A stretch of 64,000 nt of DNA from Brachionus manjavacas (taxonomy: Eukaryota > Rotifera > Eurotatoria > Ploima > Brachionidae). Each line of letters opens with the position of its first letter. Within the stretch, counting starts at the first letter, position 1. A program made the translations under genes and the position numbers. This document shows, piece after piece, positions 20,951 through 33,028 of the stretch. The stretch is taken from assembly GCA_019054805.1 (NCBI GenBank), contig JAHQIY010000004.1:2542001-2606000 (forward strand), read 5' to 3'. The notes beneath the pieces were generated by a model. The model did no database searches and had not been told where the DNA came from. It saw only the letters and a program-made list of their open reading frames with translations.

Positions 20951-21245
20951 TCAAAAAATTTCTTTAATTTTTTTTTTAAATATTGATATGATTGAATTAA
21001 GATCAAAACAAATTAAAGTTATCAATTTAGACCCATAAAAATGGGTTAGGTAGAAAAAATTTAAAAAAAGAGAAAAAACATAAAGAAAAGGGAAAAAAAA
21101 TATAAATTAAAAATCAATTAAAAATGTAAAAATCAAAAAAAGAGAAAACATAAAATTAATTAAAAGATTTTAATTAATTAAAATGAGGCGAAAATTAGGC
21201 TGGGTCTTATTTTATTTTATTTAATATATATGGGTCTTATAATTA

Positions 21246-21369
21246 TACCGTATTCTCTCGTTCAATTATGCTAGATCATTAGCTAAAAAAAGCTAAACTA
21301 CCAGTTTAAAAAATTTAATTTTCATTTCTTATGTTGTAGTGCAGCCTAATCGAACGAGGGAATACGGTA
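21246..21369. repeat. 124-bp MITE with CCGTATTC termini
   Basis: Inverted ends 21246-21268 and 21347-21369 match at 21 of 23 bases (TACCGTATTC...CTCGTTC). The outer TA on both sides may be the target duplication, with the element proper starting CCGTATTC. Confidence 0.7.
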
Positions 21370-21646
21370 ATTAAGTCTTTACTATTAACCCTATTTAAAA
21401 ATTATATTACATTTATTTATTTAATTAAGCCTCATAGGCAAGTTTAAATAAAAAAAAAAAATAAAAAAAATTACAAAAAATATATCTAAATATAAAATAT
21501 CTATCTAAGTTAATTACATAATTACATAAAAACTACAAATGAAATTGAATTATCTAGAAAAACCATTAGAGTTTTTTTCTCTGAAAACGTGTATTTATCA
21601 AAATTTAAACTTTATCTGGTTTGAAAAAACCTGAGATTTACTTGCA

Positions 21647-21666
21647 TTTCGGGTACGAGTACCCGA
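21647..21666. repeat. Perfect 9-bp-arm hairpin
   Basis: TTCGGGTAC and GTACCCGAA flank a 2-nt loop in a locally GC-richer patch. Function unknown. Confidence 0.5.
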
Positions 21667-22314
21667 ACAGGTCTTTATCGGATCGGCTTGTATGACTCTA
21701 GTACAAAATCTAATTCAAGAAATGAGATTCTTTTTATAACCGTTATCTCTTGTTTATTGATTGCTATATAATTTAAAAATCCAAAGATTCAGCGTGATTG
21801 CCTGTGCTCATTAGCATATCACCTTTTTAAAATATTTTCATCTTGTAGGGCCTACTCAATAAATGGTTTTTTTTTATTTAATGCTGCATTAAATTATGTA
21901 ATTTGATAAAGAAGCGGGTACAAATCTGAAAAAAGTTTTTAGTATTTTCAGTTTTTTTAAAATTATTTCTGGAATTGAAATTGCAAAAAAATCAAGGGTT
22001 TTAAAAAAAAATTGTTTTAGTACGGCACCAATTATGGAAGATTTTTTAAGTATTAAATTTTGATAATGCCTAAAAGACGGATCTGAATGGACGGTAAAGG
22101 ATTTTTGGTATCAAAAATTTAAGTATTTATGCTAAAGAATGGATCTGGAATAAAAAAAATTCTTTTTAAAAATTTATTAGTTCAAATTTTGTCAAGCAAA
22201 AAAGAAATTGACTATTTTATATAATTTAATGTAAAATTTGAATAAAATCTTTAACTTATTATTTTTAGTATTTTTGTAATTAATTTTAAAATTGAATAAA
22301 ATTTTTTATCAAAT

Positions 22315-22398
22315 ATAAAGAAATGGGACAATTTGATTAAAATCAATCAAACTTGCAATTTGAATTTCTATCCAAATTGTCCCATATTCTTTATATAA
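22315..22398. repeat. Small fold-back repeat
   Basis: ATAAAGAAATGGGACAATTTG on the left is mirrored by CAAATTGTCCCATATTCTTTAT on the right, apart from one inserted base, around a ~35-bp loop. Likely a tiny MITE. Confidence 0.6.
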
Positions 22399-22671
22399 AT
22401 TTTTTAATTTAATAATTTTTTTAACTTAAATTTAACAATTTTTTTTTTTTAATTTGAACCCACTCCTTTTTAATTTGTATAAGCAGGCCTAACAAGTTAA
22501 AATATTGGTAAAGGTCATTAGGAATTAAGCTAAGACGCTCAAACTGAATTTCTGGATTTTAATCCCGCGTCAAAAAACAAGGGAATAAGACAAAATGCAG
22601 TTAATGAAGATACATCTAACATCTTAATCCATTGTATAATTATTACCTTACAATTTCTTCTTTCTCCCTGA

Positions 22672-22890
22672 ACAATCAAATATTTTAACATGTCTAAACT
22701 TTAGCTATTTCAATATATCGTTTTCAATTTAATTCTTAATACCCAAACCTTTTTAGCCTATTTTCTTTTTATTTACTTTTTTAATTTCTTAATCTTATTA
22801 AAATTTTTTTTTTAGTTATTATTTTATTTTTTATGTTATATTTTTATTCTGAAGGAGCATTAACTCGATACAGATAAAGCAGTGAATTTA
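22672..22890 (+). repeat. Dispersed repeat, copy 1
   Basis: It shares with 40770-40965 a start of CAAATATTTTAACATGTCTAA type, T-rich middle and an end CATTA[AG]CTCGATACAGAT. Both copies are on the plus strand and end in an A-rich tail. It may be a SINE or the 3' end of a LINE; no coding part is visible. Confidence 0.55.
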
Positions 22891-23361
22891 ATTATATAAT
22901 TATTTGATAAATTATAGAGCTTTTTTCTTTGAAATTTTCTTTCCTAATTCAAATACGAAAAAATGTTCTTTTTTTGAAAATTAAAAAAATAAAATAAAAA
23001 CAATATAACGGGTACATCATTTGTAATTCATTTATTTTTTATCAGTTCCAAGCTATAAATTTCGTCAGATTAAAAAAATGCTAAAAATGTAAATTTGTAT
23101 TTTAAATTTATAAGCCTTTATTTAACTTTGAAGCAATGACCATCTTGGAATTAAGAAATTTTTTTAAGCTTTTTAAAACAACTAAACTTTAAAAGAGTAT
23201 GCTTTGTTTTGTAGGAGTTTCGACAGATTTGAATTAATGCTTATTTGTGTTTTAAAGACGATGTAGTTGTAAATTTTCAGTTTGATATTTAAAAGTTTTC
23301 ATCTATTTATTTTAAATAGTTTAATAAATAGGATTAAATTTTTTTATTTTTGATTTATAAT

Positions 23362-24852
23362 TTATGGACATTTGCAGCCTCTCAATTGAGCTTTCTTATA
23401 TGCATTACAACCAAAATTTTCAACAGCTTCAGTCATTGCTTTAACAACACCCGAACAAGCTAGAAAATTTTAAATGATTAAACCTAACTAGTAAATAACT
23501 GCTTAGAAAATAAATTAAAAATTTCCTTTCTTATCTATCTATCAAATACAGAACTTTTTTCATTTTTTTTAATTAGATGGCAATGTGAAAACTTTTAAGA
23601 AATTTATTTTTAATAATTAAAAATTTAAATCAAAGAAAGAAACACTTAATTTGATAAATTTTTTAAAATATTTTTAAATTTGTTTATCAAAACGCTAGGT
23701 TATGTCTAAAACCTACACCCATCAAAATTTTGAAAAAACAACACCTTGTTTAAATCATCAAAATTTTCATTAAACCTCAAGTTTTTTTTGATGCATTTAT
23801 TCCTAATTATCTGAATTTTACTGTACACCTTTTTTCATCTAAAAAAAAAATTATCATCACCTCTAAAAATAGATGATATTAACTGAATTTAAGTTTCGAA
23901 ATTTTTTCGAGTCACTAAAAATTGGTATTGTTTTTTAGTTCATATTTCAATTTGGAAAAAAATTTGAATTTAAAACTCTGTCCTTTCCTTTTGAAAAATC
24001 TCGAAAATTAAAATAAATTTTGAAACCTTTTATATTCGATTTATTCTAGAGTTGCTATAAAACATTGCCAATTAGATCCTGTTTTTTATGACAAAGCTGC
24101 CCTAAAATTTTGCGTACAGTTAACACTTGATGAGATCCTGTGGTGAATGAGGATATTTTTTATAACTTTATTTTAATTTTTAAATGGAACAAAATTTTAT
24201 ATTAACCAAGTCATATTTTTTGTGTAAGCTGTAAGTTAAATTAAAAAAGAATAACTGGATCATAAAATTTTTAGGGAATATTTTTTTTTAATTATTTCTC
24301 CATCATTTTTTTAAAAGCCTATGGAGTAATTTACGAAATTTTATATTTTAGCACAAGAAAACTAATAATACCTGTCTTTTGAATTAATCCCCAATTTTGT
24401 TCAGCAGCCCATGTATTACAAACATCTTTTAAGCATCTTTCAAAGGTGGTATCACATTTAGTTTTAGTTGAATCACAGCTTTCATAGCAGACATCATGCC
24501 CATTACAGCACTGATTAAATTCTCCTGCATTAAAAAGCTCAAAATCAATTTGAATGTTGTAGCTACCACATCCATTAATGTCAATTATAGGATCAGGTCG
24601 AGGAACAAGACTGGCTTTAAATATTCTATTAATTTTCAAATGGCTTTTTAGCCGAAATTTACCTCCGCCAGGGCAACTTACATAACATAAGCCCAGAACG
24701 TTGTCGATTAACAAGTCAATTAGAAGATTTTTGTGTTCATTGCCTTCCTGGTCCTTTAAAATGGCTCTGTATAAATTATCAATTTCCACTTTTTTGGCAA
24801 GAGTCAAGCTCAACAATGACAAGCTAATTAAAAAAATCAAAAGAAGCTTCAT
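23362..24852 (-). CDS. Group XII-type secreted phospholipase A2, two exons
   Basis: Exon 1 is 24852-24372 and exon 2 is 23459-23362, with a 912-bp GT-AG intron (phase 1) between. The joined product is 192 residues, close to the ~190 of group XII sPLA2. The start at 24852 gives a strong signal peptide (MKLLLIFLISLSLLSLTLA); the frame is open further upstream but without such a signal. The calcium loop reads NGCGSYN (93-99) and the active-site helix CCNGHDVCYESC with His119 and Asp120. Later cysteines include those in CDTTFERCLKDVC, and exon 2 adds ACSGVV, GCNAYKK and a terminal GCKCP. It should be a secreted calcium-dependent lipid hydrolase; group XII members often have weak activity. No sign of damage. 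Confidence 0.88.
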
Positions 24853-26693
24853 TTTATTTTTCAAGAATTTTTTAAAACCATAAAATAAAATAGTTAATTT
24901 AATCTTAGATTTAGCTTTTCTATTTATCTCATTTATTTTATTTGAATAATTGAACACCTCTAAAATAAATAATATTCGATTAGATATCCAAAAAATATCA
25001 AATTTAAATTCAGACTTTTAAGATTATTTTAGAATTTAAACAAAAAGTTAAAGCACATTTTCATTAAACCATATTACAGTTTTATAAATAGTTCATTTTC
25101 AAATTTAATAAATTACGATTAATTTGATTAAGGTATCCCATACTACAGAAAATTAAACAAGTTTTTTGAAAATATGAGAACATTTAAAGCTGTTTTTTTG
25201 TGTTTCAATTTGATTAGTGAGCCACTTTTTCTTACATCAAAAAAAAGTCTTATTTTATTTTTCCGAACTAAATATAACGGGTTGCCACTGTCTGTCCTAA
25301 AATTCAATTAGACTAAAAATGATGAACCGATAATCATAAAATAGTGAAAGCTTGAGGCGCACAGTTTTTTTTCTAGTTTCAAAAATTCATATTTTTTTTA
25401 ATTTATTTTCAAAATTTATCCACTCAGCCTATTAATTGACCACTTACTTTGGCCTAGGTTGTCCTCATAAGACACCATATATGTGTTGCTTGTTATATAT
25501 CATTTTTTTTAGAAAATTTTATGATTAAAAATGAGCCATAGAATGCTTTTATTCGACTAATTTATGAGAAGTTATAGTCAAAAAACCCTAAAAAATGACC
25601 ATTGCCAAAACTAAGAAAATTCATGTGTTTTATGCGTTAATTGAATTACTTTTGATCTTTTAAAGGTATTATCCTGAAATTTTCCAAATCTGAGCTTCAA
25701 AATAAATATCAATAATATCAATATTAATATGATTTTTATACAGTGCCCGCGTTTTGTTTGTAACAGCCCTCAGCTATCAAATTCGATCAGATGATATTAG
25801 ATGGTAACAGAATCCATCATTTTGTTTTAATCTAATTTTTGGAGTTTTTAAGGTGTCTTTAATGAAATAAATTTGAAATATTGTTAGTTTTTTTTATATA
25901 AAAAATAAAAAAAATATTGGTTAACTCTTGCTCATTTCCTTAAATTGATTATTTATATCTATTAGTTGCCGAATAGTCTATTTTTGAAGAAATACAAATT
26001 ATTAACTTATTTTACCGTAACCTCGTGTCTGCTGGTAGGCTTTTACTCTCCAGTCAGACTTCTCAAGTCCTATTATAGAATTGATAATTTCGGATCAAAC
26101 ACAATAAGGTTATTTTATAACTTTATTGGGAGACGAGGTCCAAATCCAAAACCAAATATATAACTGAAAAATAATACAAAACTAAAAATATGAAAAACTG
26201 CTCAACAAAACAAAACTGAGAAAACAAATATATATAATAAATTGTGAACTCAAGCTTCTAGTTGTGCAAAACAAACTTCTTTTTTTTGAGACGTCTACAC
26301 TCGGTTTTATAGACGCAGCATCTACTAAGTTTTATAAACGCGACGCGGTTACTCCGTAGAGGACCATGTTAAAAGAAATCAAATTTAATTTTTTCGCGTT
26401 TAAGGCAGGGTTAGGTATTACATTCATGGTAAAGCCGAACTTGCCCGTATAACACCATGCAATTTTTTAATATGCGACCAAAATATATTAAAATAAAAAT
26501 TAAATGCGTTAATAGGGAAAGTTTATTTCATTTATTTTGGTATAAGCACATGCAGCAAATTTAAAATTTTAAAAAATAATGCAATTTTAAAATTGTATGA
26601 AAAATTTATTTTATTCTAAGTTTTATAATTATAAGCAAAATATACTCAAATTTTGCAATTTTTGAATTTTATTTCAAAACGCTTTCAATTTCT
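24853..26693. other. 1.8 kb AT-rich spacer
   Basis: I find no supportable gene. The 65-residue frame at 25966-26163 has no visible features. A slightly GC-richer patch (26290-26470) has no coding or repeat signature I can name. Confidence 0.45.
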
Positions 26694-27046
26694 TTGTTTG
26701 TCGATGAAAGATTACCTCATTTTTTGTTTCAATCTAAAGCAACGCCCCATACGTTCTTAACTCAGCCTGCTTTAACTCAACCTAATTTAGCTCAACTTGC
26801 TTTAACTAAACCTACTTTAGCTCAGCCTATTTTAGCTCAGCCTACTTTAACTCAACCTGCTATAACTGAAACACCTATAACAGTTGGCTCTAAGCCAGCC
26901 GTGAAAAAGAGGCTACCACTTATTAATGTTACAAATACAAGTACAACACAAGTATTTAAAAATGATTGACTAACTCAAACTGAAAAAAAAAGGGTTGGTA
27001 GACCAGACTTACCACGTGATGCAAATGGAAAAATAATTAGAAATTA
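26694..27046 (+). pseudogene. Degenerate coding segment with TQP/AQP minisatellite
   Basis: The frame encodes a run of five-residue units of the form LTQPx or LAQPx (about 26755-26870), then KKRLPLINVTNTSTTQ. A stop at 26967-26969 interrupts it, and the same frame then continues with KKRVGRPDLPRDANGKIIRN to a second stop. The basic RVGRP tail resembles transposase C-termini, but I cannot name a family. There is no ATG at the 5' end (the first codon is TTG). Confidence 0.35.
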
Positions 27047-28489
27047 AAGTTAGATATTTATAGAATCAATTTATTTTAAAATCCTTAAAGATGATATTTT
27101 TAGTTTAAAAAACTACCTGCGCCCTGTTTTCCATTTTTTATCAACTGAGTATTTGTCAAAAAGCACCAAACGAAAGTAAATTATCACTTTTGTCAAAATT
27201 TTATAAGAAGAAAACATAGTTTTTCGTGTCTAATCCGTTTTGTAACCAAAATAAATTAAAATTTTTTTTTTCATTTTTCCTGAACTAAATTTTTTTTAAG
27301 TGAACATTAATTTAAATGTAAATTTTGATATAAAAAAATATATCAAATTGTCAAAAATTATTTTATAATTTTTAAGTTTTTTTGCTATATGCAATTTTAC
27401 TCCTTTAATATTTTTGATTAATTCTCCACAAATCTCACATGGCACCGGATTGGCATGTTTGCTGAGTGCTTATTTAACTACTTTTTTTACTCTTGTGAAG
27501 TTGTTGCTGCAGCCATCGCTTTTTCACGATAACGTACAGCTTTTTCTGCAGCATTTAGATTTAAGACACTTAAATTCTCATCAATTGTAATTAAATTTTC
27601 ACCAAACTTGACTTAGCATCGCTATCTTGGTCATTTTGTTGCAAATCATTGGATTTTGATTTAACCAAAGTAACCGAATCGGTCTCATCATCTTCAATAT
27701 TGAGCCATAACTTTTATTTTATGTGAACTACTTTGATGAAAAAATTTATGAACAGAAATTTGGTGAACATTAAGTTCACATTTTAGGTAAGATACTCATG
27801 GTCACATTTTTTGGTGAACTTCTGTTCACATTCTCTGCAAGGCCCGTAATTTCTACATAAATTAAACGTTTTTCACTTTTTAAATATGTTTTTAAGAATT
27901 TAAGAGTCACTTTGCATTAATTTAAAAATAAATTGTACATGCTCAAATAAGAAAAAAATTGGCCGATACCTTACTAAATTATATTGTATTGAGTATGGGA
28001 AATGAATTTGTTAAAGATTTGCATCAAATAACGACTTAAGGAATCTACTATAAATAATATGCCGAGTTAAAGCTCCTTCAGATTTAAAAAAAAATAAAAA
28101 TTAAGACAAAATAAAATAAAAATTTAAAGAAAAAATTTAAGAAAAATTAAAAATTGATAAATTGTAAGAGGTGACATTTGAAAAGTATTTAAGTAATGAA
28201 AAGTTCAGGAAAGAAAGAAGAAATAGTAATATAGCAATTACAACAAAATAGCTCGAAAGACTTAAAATATGAAATTCTCAATGTTTTAAACCTTTGTAAT
28301 TAGAGCTTATCGTTTCGAAATAGGTTTCTTTAATGTTTATAAAAAGATCAATTTTGTTAGTAGGTTTCAGATGTAGAAGAACAAAGTCTTCACGGCATTT
28401 AACTGAAAAGCAAAAAAAAAACTTTTATTTGAATAGTGCATAACGCGTCAAAATTTAAATTTTTTTAATTATATTTTTTTGGACGAGTA
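27047..28489. other. Spacer with degenerate transposon-like coding DNA
   Basis: Minus-strand reading of about 27730-27400 gives scattered coding-like pieces such as DDETDSVTLVKSKSNDLQQN and HANPVPCEICGELIKN, the latter zinc-finger-like (C-x-x-C). Frames are broken and no family is certain. GTGAAC-type inverted motifs lie at 27750-27840. The rest is AT-rich. Confidence 0.35.
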
Positions 28490-29095
28490 AATGATACGTA
28501 ATAGAGAAATTCAATTAAATAATTTAAGATTTCCTTCTAACTATCCTAATACAATAGACTGCGGAACAAATTTTAGGATAAAAATTAACATCTGGGAAGG
28601 AATATCGTCACAGGGACCAACAAACTCTCTATTAATATTTTTAATTTCAATTGACAAAAATCTTAGTTTTATTTCAAACCTTTGAAAATAATCTGAATTC
28701 TCAAGGCTTTGATGAAATTCTTTATGAGTATTTGATTGTTTTTGCTTTATCTGAATTTGGGAAATCTGCTATTATTCTTCAGGATAACAATAAGAAGCAT
28801 AGAGCTAAAATAAATGTTGAATTACTCAAATAATCTGGAATAAAAAGGGTTTGAATTAAATAAAAATTAAAATCATTATGATTTTTATTATTTTTATTAT
28901 TAATTTATATCGAAAGGATTCAACTCCCACCAATTCTCCAGATCTAAATCCGGTTGAAGATCTATTGCATAAAATGAGAAAATTTGTTACAAAAAGATTA
29001 TGTCAAAACAATGAAGAAATTAATTGTGTGATAAAACACTAAACAGTAAGTCTAACATCAAAAAAATGTCTAAAATTCGTCAACAAATTAAAAAT
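28490..29095 (+). mobile_element. Tc1/mariner transposase remnant (catalytic half)
   Basis: In order on the plus strand with frameshifts: KINIWEGISSQGPTNSLLIF, then SAIILQDNNKKHRAK (the second-Asp Q-D-N block), then STPTNSPDLNPVEDLLHKM (the third catalytic block, S-P-D-L-N-P-[IV]-E). The N-terminal half and both termini are missing. This differs in detail from the remnants at 11490 and 46440. Confidence 0.75.
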
Positions 29096-29204
29096 TATTA
29101 TTTCTGTGTTTATTGATAAAAAAGGAGACTGGTCAAATATGTAGATATTTTTTGAATAAAGAGTTTACCAATATTTTTCTATTTTTTATTTTAAAAATAA
29201 ACAA

Positions 29205-31838
29205 ACAGCATGTGCGGAGATTCATTCCGAGTACTCGTTACCGTGTATATCTGGATATACTTTATACCGAAGAGACAGAACGGGACGTGGCGGTGGAGTT
29301 TGTATATATGTGAGAGATGATCTGTGTTCGATGGAAGTGACCTGTAGAAATCTATGTGCAGATGGTGTTGAACAGATATGGTGTGGCGTGAGAAGTGGTG
29401 CTGAAAGTTTGTTGGTGGGATGCATGTACAGACCACCTAATAGTAATGGTTTTGTCACTGTGTGTGTGAATGATTCATTAAAAGAGGCAAGGAAAATGAT
29501 TGAGAATAAAATATATAATGCGGTGGTAGTCTGTGGCGATTTCAATTTCCCAGAAATCAGCTGGACATGTGATGGCGGAAATGCCAGTGGAGAAAATGAG
29601 ATGCGGTTCTTGGAAGGCTTAGATGAATCGTATATGATTCAGTGTGTAGATTTTCCAAAATTTATATATGGAAAAAATGGAAATTCAAGTGTACTTGATC
29701 TACTGTTAACGAGTGAGCCTGAAAGAGTTCTGGAAGTGAGGGCTTTGCCACCACAAGGTGAAGCCGAGAAGGCTCATGTGTTGATAGAGTGGAAATTTGC
29801 AATGAAAGATGTAAGCACAAGATTTACGAAAAAAAAGAAATATGAAAGCATGTAATAAAAGTTCATTTGAAAAAAGTAAATATTCTTATGGAAAAGCATG
29901 TAGAGAGTTAAAACAGAAGTTAAGAAATGTAAAATCGGATTATGAAAACAGACTGTCTAAAAAAGCAAAAAATGATCCGAAACTAATTTATGCCTATGTA
30001 AAAAGCAAAATGGGAGTAAAGGAAGGAATAAGAATGTTAAGAACAAAAGAGGGTGAAGTAACGAGTGACAAAAAACTGATAGCTGAGCTATTAAATGATC
30101 AGTTTCATTCAGTCTTTAATAAAGAAACCAATGATAATTTGCCTTTTTTTCCTTTACGTACTTCCTCTACTTTCGATATTGAGAATGTCATGCAGGACCT
30201 TAACGAGGATCTGATTGAACGGAGACTAGAGAAATTAAATGGCAACAAATCGATGGGCACAGACCAAGTACATCCACTCATACTGAAAAACTGCGCAAAA
30301 ACGATGTCAGTTCCATTGAGGATAATTTTCGAAAAATCATTAAAGACAGGAAAAATCCCAAAAGAGTGGAAAAGAGCAAAAAAGGAAGTAAATTAGAGCC
30401 AGCTAATTATCGACCCGTATCACTGACGTCTGTCGCTTATAAAGTTCTGGAAGGTATTGTCAGGGACCGAATAATGTTTTACCTTCAAGAGAATAATCTA
30501 ATAATTGAAAGTCAACATGTATTTGTTCCAAAGAAAGGTTGTGTAACGAATCTACTTGAAACGCTTGATATGATCACGATTGAGTTGGCCAAAGGTAACA
30601 GTGTGGATGAAATACTATTAGACTTTTCAAAGGCTTTTGATACGGTACCGCATCAACGACTTCTTCATAAACTACGTGGTTATTGACTAGGTGAGAAAAT
30701 AGTAAGTTGGCTCGAAGACTTTTTGAGTATGAGAACTCAGCGAGTTGTACTTGGAGATGGAGTTTCTAGATGGTCAGAGGTACTGAGTGGAGTTCCGCAA
30801 GGATCTGTACTTGGACCCCTGCTATTTGTTTTGTACATAAATGACCTACCTGACTGCGTTTCAAATAAAATGGAATTGTATGCAGATGACTCAAAAATAC
30901 TCGGTTTAGTTAATAATGTTTATGAGAGAGCGATGTTACAGAAAGATCTGGATGCAGTATGTCAATGGATAGAGGTTTGGCGTATGGGACTTTGTGCTAA
31001 CAAATGTAAAGTAATGCATTTCGGCAGACTAACTGAAAGGCATAAATATAAGAAATCAGCTGGATATCAATTAAAAAAAGCAACAGGAATGTTATACTAG
31101 CGACCACAGATTGTGAAAGGGATCTTGGAGTGATGGTTTCATCAGATTTAAAGTGAACCAGCCAAGTGAAAAGTGCTTGTGCGAAAGCGAGTAGGGTGCT
31201 TGGAATGCTAAAGCGAACGTTTACAAATAGAGAGGAAAGACTGTGGGTAAGATTGTATATATCCATGGTGAGACCCCAACTAGATTACGCAGTGCAGGTT
31301 TGGAATCCAAGTATGAAAATGGACGTGAATGCGTTAGAAAAGGTGCAAGAGAGGGCAACAAAAATACCTTTGTCTGTAAGAAATATGCCGTATGAAAAGA
31401 GGCTGACAAAATTAGGACTGACAAAGCTGAGTGAAAGAAGAGTGAGAGGGGACTTGATTGAAATGTACAAACTAGTGAATGAAATAGAAAAGGTAAGCTT
31501 GGTCAAGAATCTAGTGAATAAATCAGAAAACAAGGGACCAGCCGGGGCGTTAAGAGGAAATAGCATCAGAGTCCAGAGAGAAAGTTTCCCAGATAAAATT
31601 AGAAACGATTTTGCGGCTGCAGTAAATGCCAGACATGTATTTTTCTCAAACAGAGTAGTTCCGCATTGGAATAGGTTACCAGAAAACGTGGTGAAATCCA
31701 AGTCAACCGCTAATTTTAAAATGGCTTTAGATAAGTTCAATGGAATCGGCTGCTACAGCTCTACACGGCCAATTGGCTGTGATGGGCTTAGACAATCTAC
31801 ATGTTAGGTGTCGCAGCAAGAACTACTACTACTACTAA
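29205..31838 (+). mobile_element. LINE retrotransposon, copy B
   Basis: This is a near-identical plus-strand copy of the LINE at 14899-17542. It keeps more of the endonuclease at the 5' end (starting about 29205). It has lost about 240 bp at 29838 relative to copy A and another 19 bp near 30380, each causing a break. The 3' end is GTCGCAGCAAG followed by ACT repeats to about 31836. Confidence 0.9.
29220..31807 (+). pseudogene. LINE ORF2, copy B
   Basis: Open pieces in order: endonuclease from 29220 (SGYTLYRRDRTGRGGGVCIY, then VVVCGDFNFPEISW) to 29855; 29842-30396; 30366-30686 (NYRPVSLTSVAYKVLE, DFSKAFDTVPHQ); 30723-31100 (GVPQGSVLGPLLFVLYINDL, YADD); 31166-31807 (thumb and C-terminal domain, unbroken here although broken in copy A). 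TGA at 30684-30686 after HKLRGY and the A7 run at 31073-31079 are shared with copy A. The product would be a reverse transcriptase/endonuclease for target-primed retrotransposition. This copy is inactive because of its private deletions. Confidence 0.85.
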
Positions 31839-32400
31839 ACAATATTTCAAATTTTTTCTTAATGCTTAATGCCGACACTGTTTATATACTTTAAATTGTA
31901 TTTGATTGTAGAGCATTTGGTAAAGAACCTAAAGTCTTAACAAGACTGTTTAGACTGTTTAGTATTTATTGTCAGCCTTTTTTTAAATTAAGGTATAAAA
32001 ATGTGTCATATTAAAAATTTTGATAAAACACAAGCCTGCATTATTAAGTCGAATGAAATGAAAAGGACAAAAAAAAAGCTCAATATTTTGAATTTTTTAA
32101 TATTTTCTCATACAGTGTCGATTTAACTCGTGGATTTCTAGTAATATAGAAAAGAAAAGTAAATAGTTTTTAAAATTTTGTAGATTAAATTGGTGTTATT
32201 TTTGTTTTATAGATAATTGATATTGGGTTGTATAAAAATGGCGGAAGGTTGGATTGCTAGTTTATTAGGAAAAATAAAAATTTCTTAATTATTTTTTTCA
32301 AAAAATATTTTTTTTACCATATTTTCCCTTTTTTTACTTAAACAAACATAAGAACTTCTTTCTAAAACAAATTCGTCAAAGTGTGATGTGTAATAGCTAA
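31839..32400. other. AT-rich spacer
   Basis: No gene supported. A 16-codon frame from 32237 (MAEGWIASLLGK...) is too short to call. Confidence 0.45.
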
Positions 32401-32673
32401 CTGGTTTTCTTTAAAGAAGAAGACAAAGAACATTTTGACCAAAAAAACTCTTCGTATTGTAGACAGATAAACAACCTGGAAAAGAAAATTCATTACATCG
32501 ATACATTCGATTATAATACAAAAACGTCAATCTCAATTGTTGACCATGTTTTTCACTGTGCAAATCGAGGTTTGGTTAGCTCGATTAAATTTGATGTTCA
32601 ACAACTTAATATTGAAATGTCACAGAATTTCAACTATTTTCACTTATTTTTACCATTTTATACGACATTTTAA
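32401..32673 (+). CDS. Unrecognised short coding segment, paralogue of 18057-18365
   Basis: An open frame of about 90 codons after a stop at 32398-32400, ending at TAA 32671-32673. It shares the residue order of the 18057-18365 segment: FDQKNSSYCRQINNLEKK against FDHKNTSFCKQLSNLEKK, then I-V-D-H-V-F, NRGLV and S-I-K-F. No ATG starts it, so it is probably an exon or decayed copy; AG at 32415-32416 could be an acceptor. No domain recognised. Confidence 0.4.
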   Translation: MVFFKEEDKEHFDQKNSSYCRQINNLEKKIHYIDTFDYNTKTSISIVDHVFHCANRGLVSSIKFDVQQLNIEMSQNFNYFHLFLPFYTTF

Positions 32674-33028
32674 AAGTTGCTTTTTTTACTTTATTTTTTT
32701 TTAACTATCAACTTGATTTAATTTTTCTTTTCTCTTTTTTTTGTGTCTATTAGGCTTAATTCACTCAAATAATTAAATATATGAATAATTTTAGTCAATT
32801 TTTTGTCTGATATTTGCATATTTTTAGTAAGTTAAAAAAAATTCCCATAAATAATATATTAATGTAGAGTAGAGAGTTTTAATTTTAATTTAAGTTATCA
32901 TTTATCTTTAAAAAACAATTTAAAAATAAATATCAATTTGGATCAATTTTTTATTTGAGATGGTGAACAAAGATTTCATTAAAATTAAAGACCATTTTTA
33001 GGAACGGAAAAATTCTAAATTAAAAAAA
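32674..33028. other. AT-rich spacer downstream of the ENT gene
   Basis: Nothing recognised; it should contain the 3' UTR of the minus-strand transporter gene. Confidence 0.5.

Larger units (their letters stand above)
20951..23361. other. 2.4 kb repeat-rich spacer
   Basis: No gene seen. It holds a small MITE (21246-21369), a short hairpin (21647-21666), a fold-back (22315-22398) and one copy of a dispersed repeat (22672-22890), listed separately. Confidence 0.5.

Noticed and set aside
24853..24957. N-terminal extension of the PLA2 frame
   Set aside because: The ATG at 24852 gives a clear signal peptide and the expected length; the extension is Lys/Asn-rich and would bury the signal.
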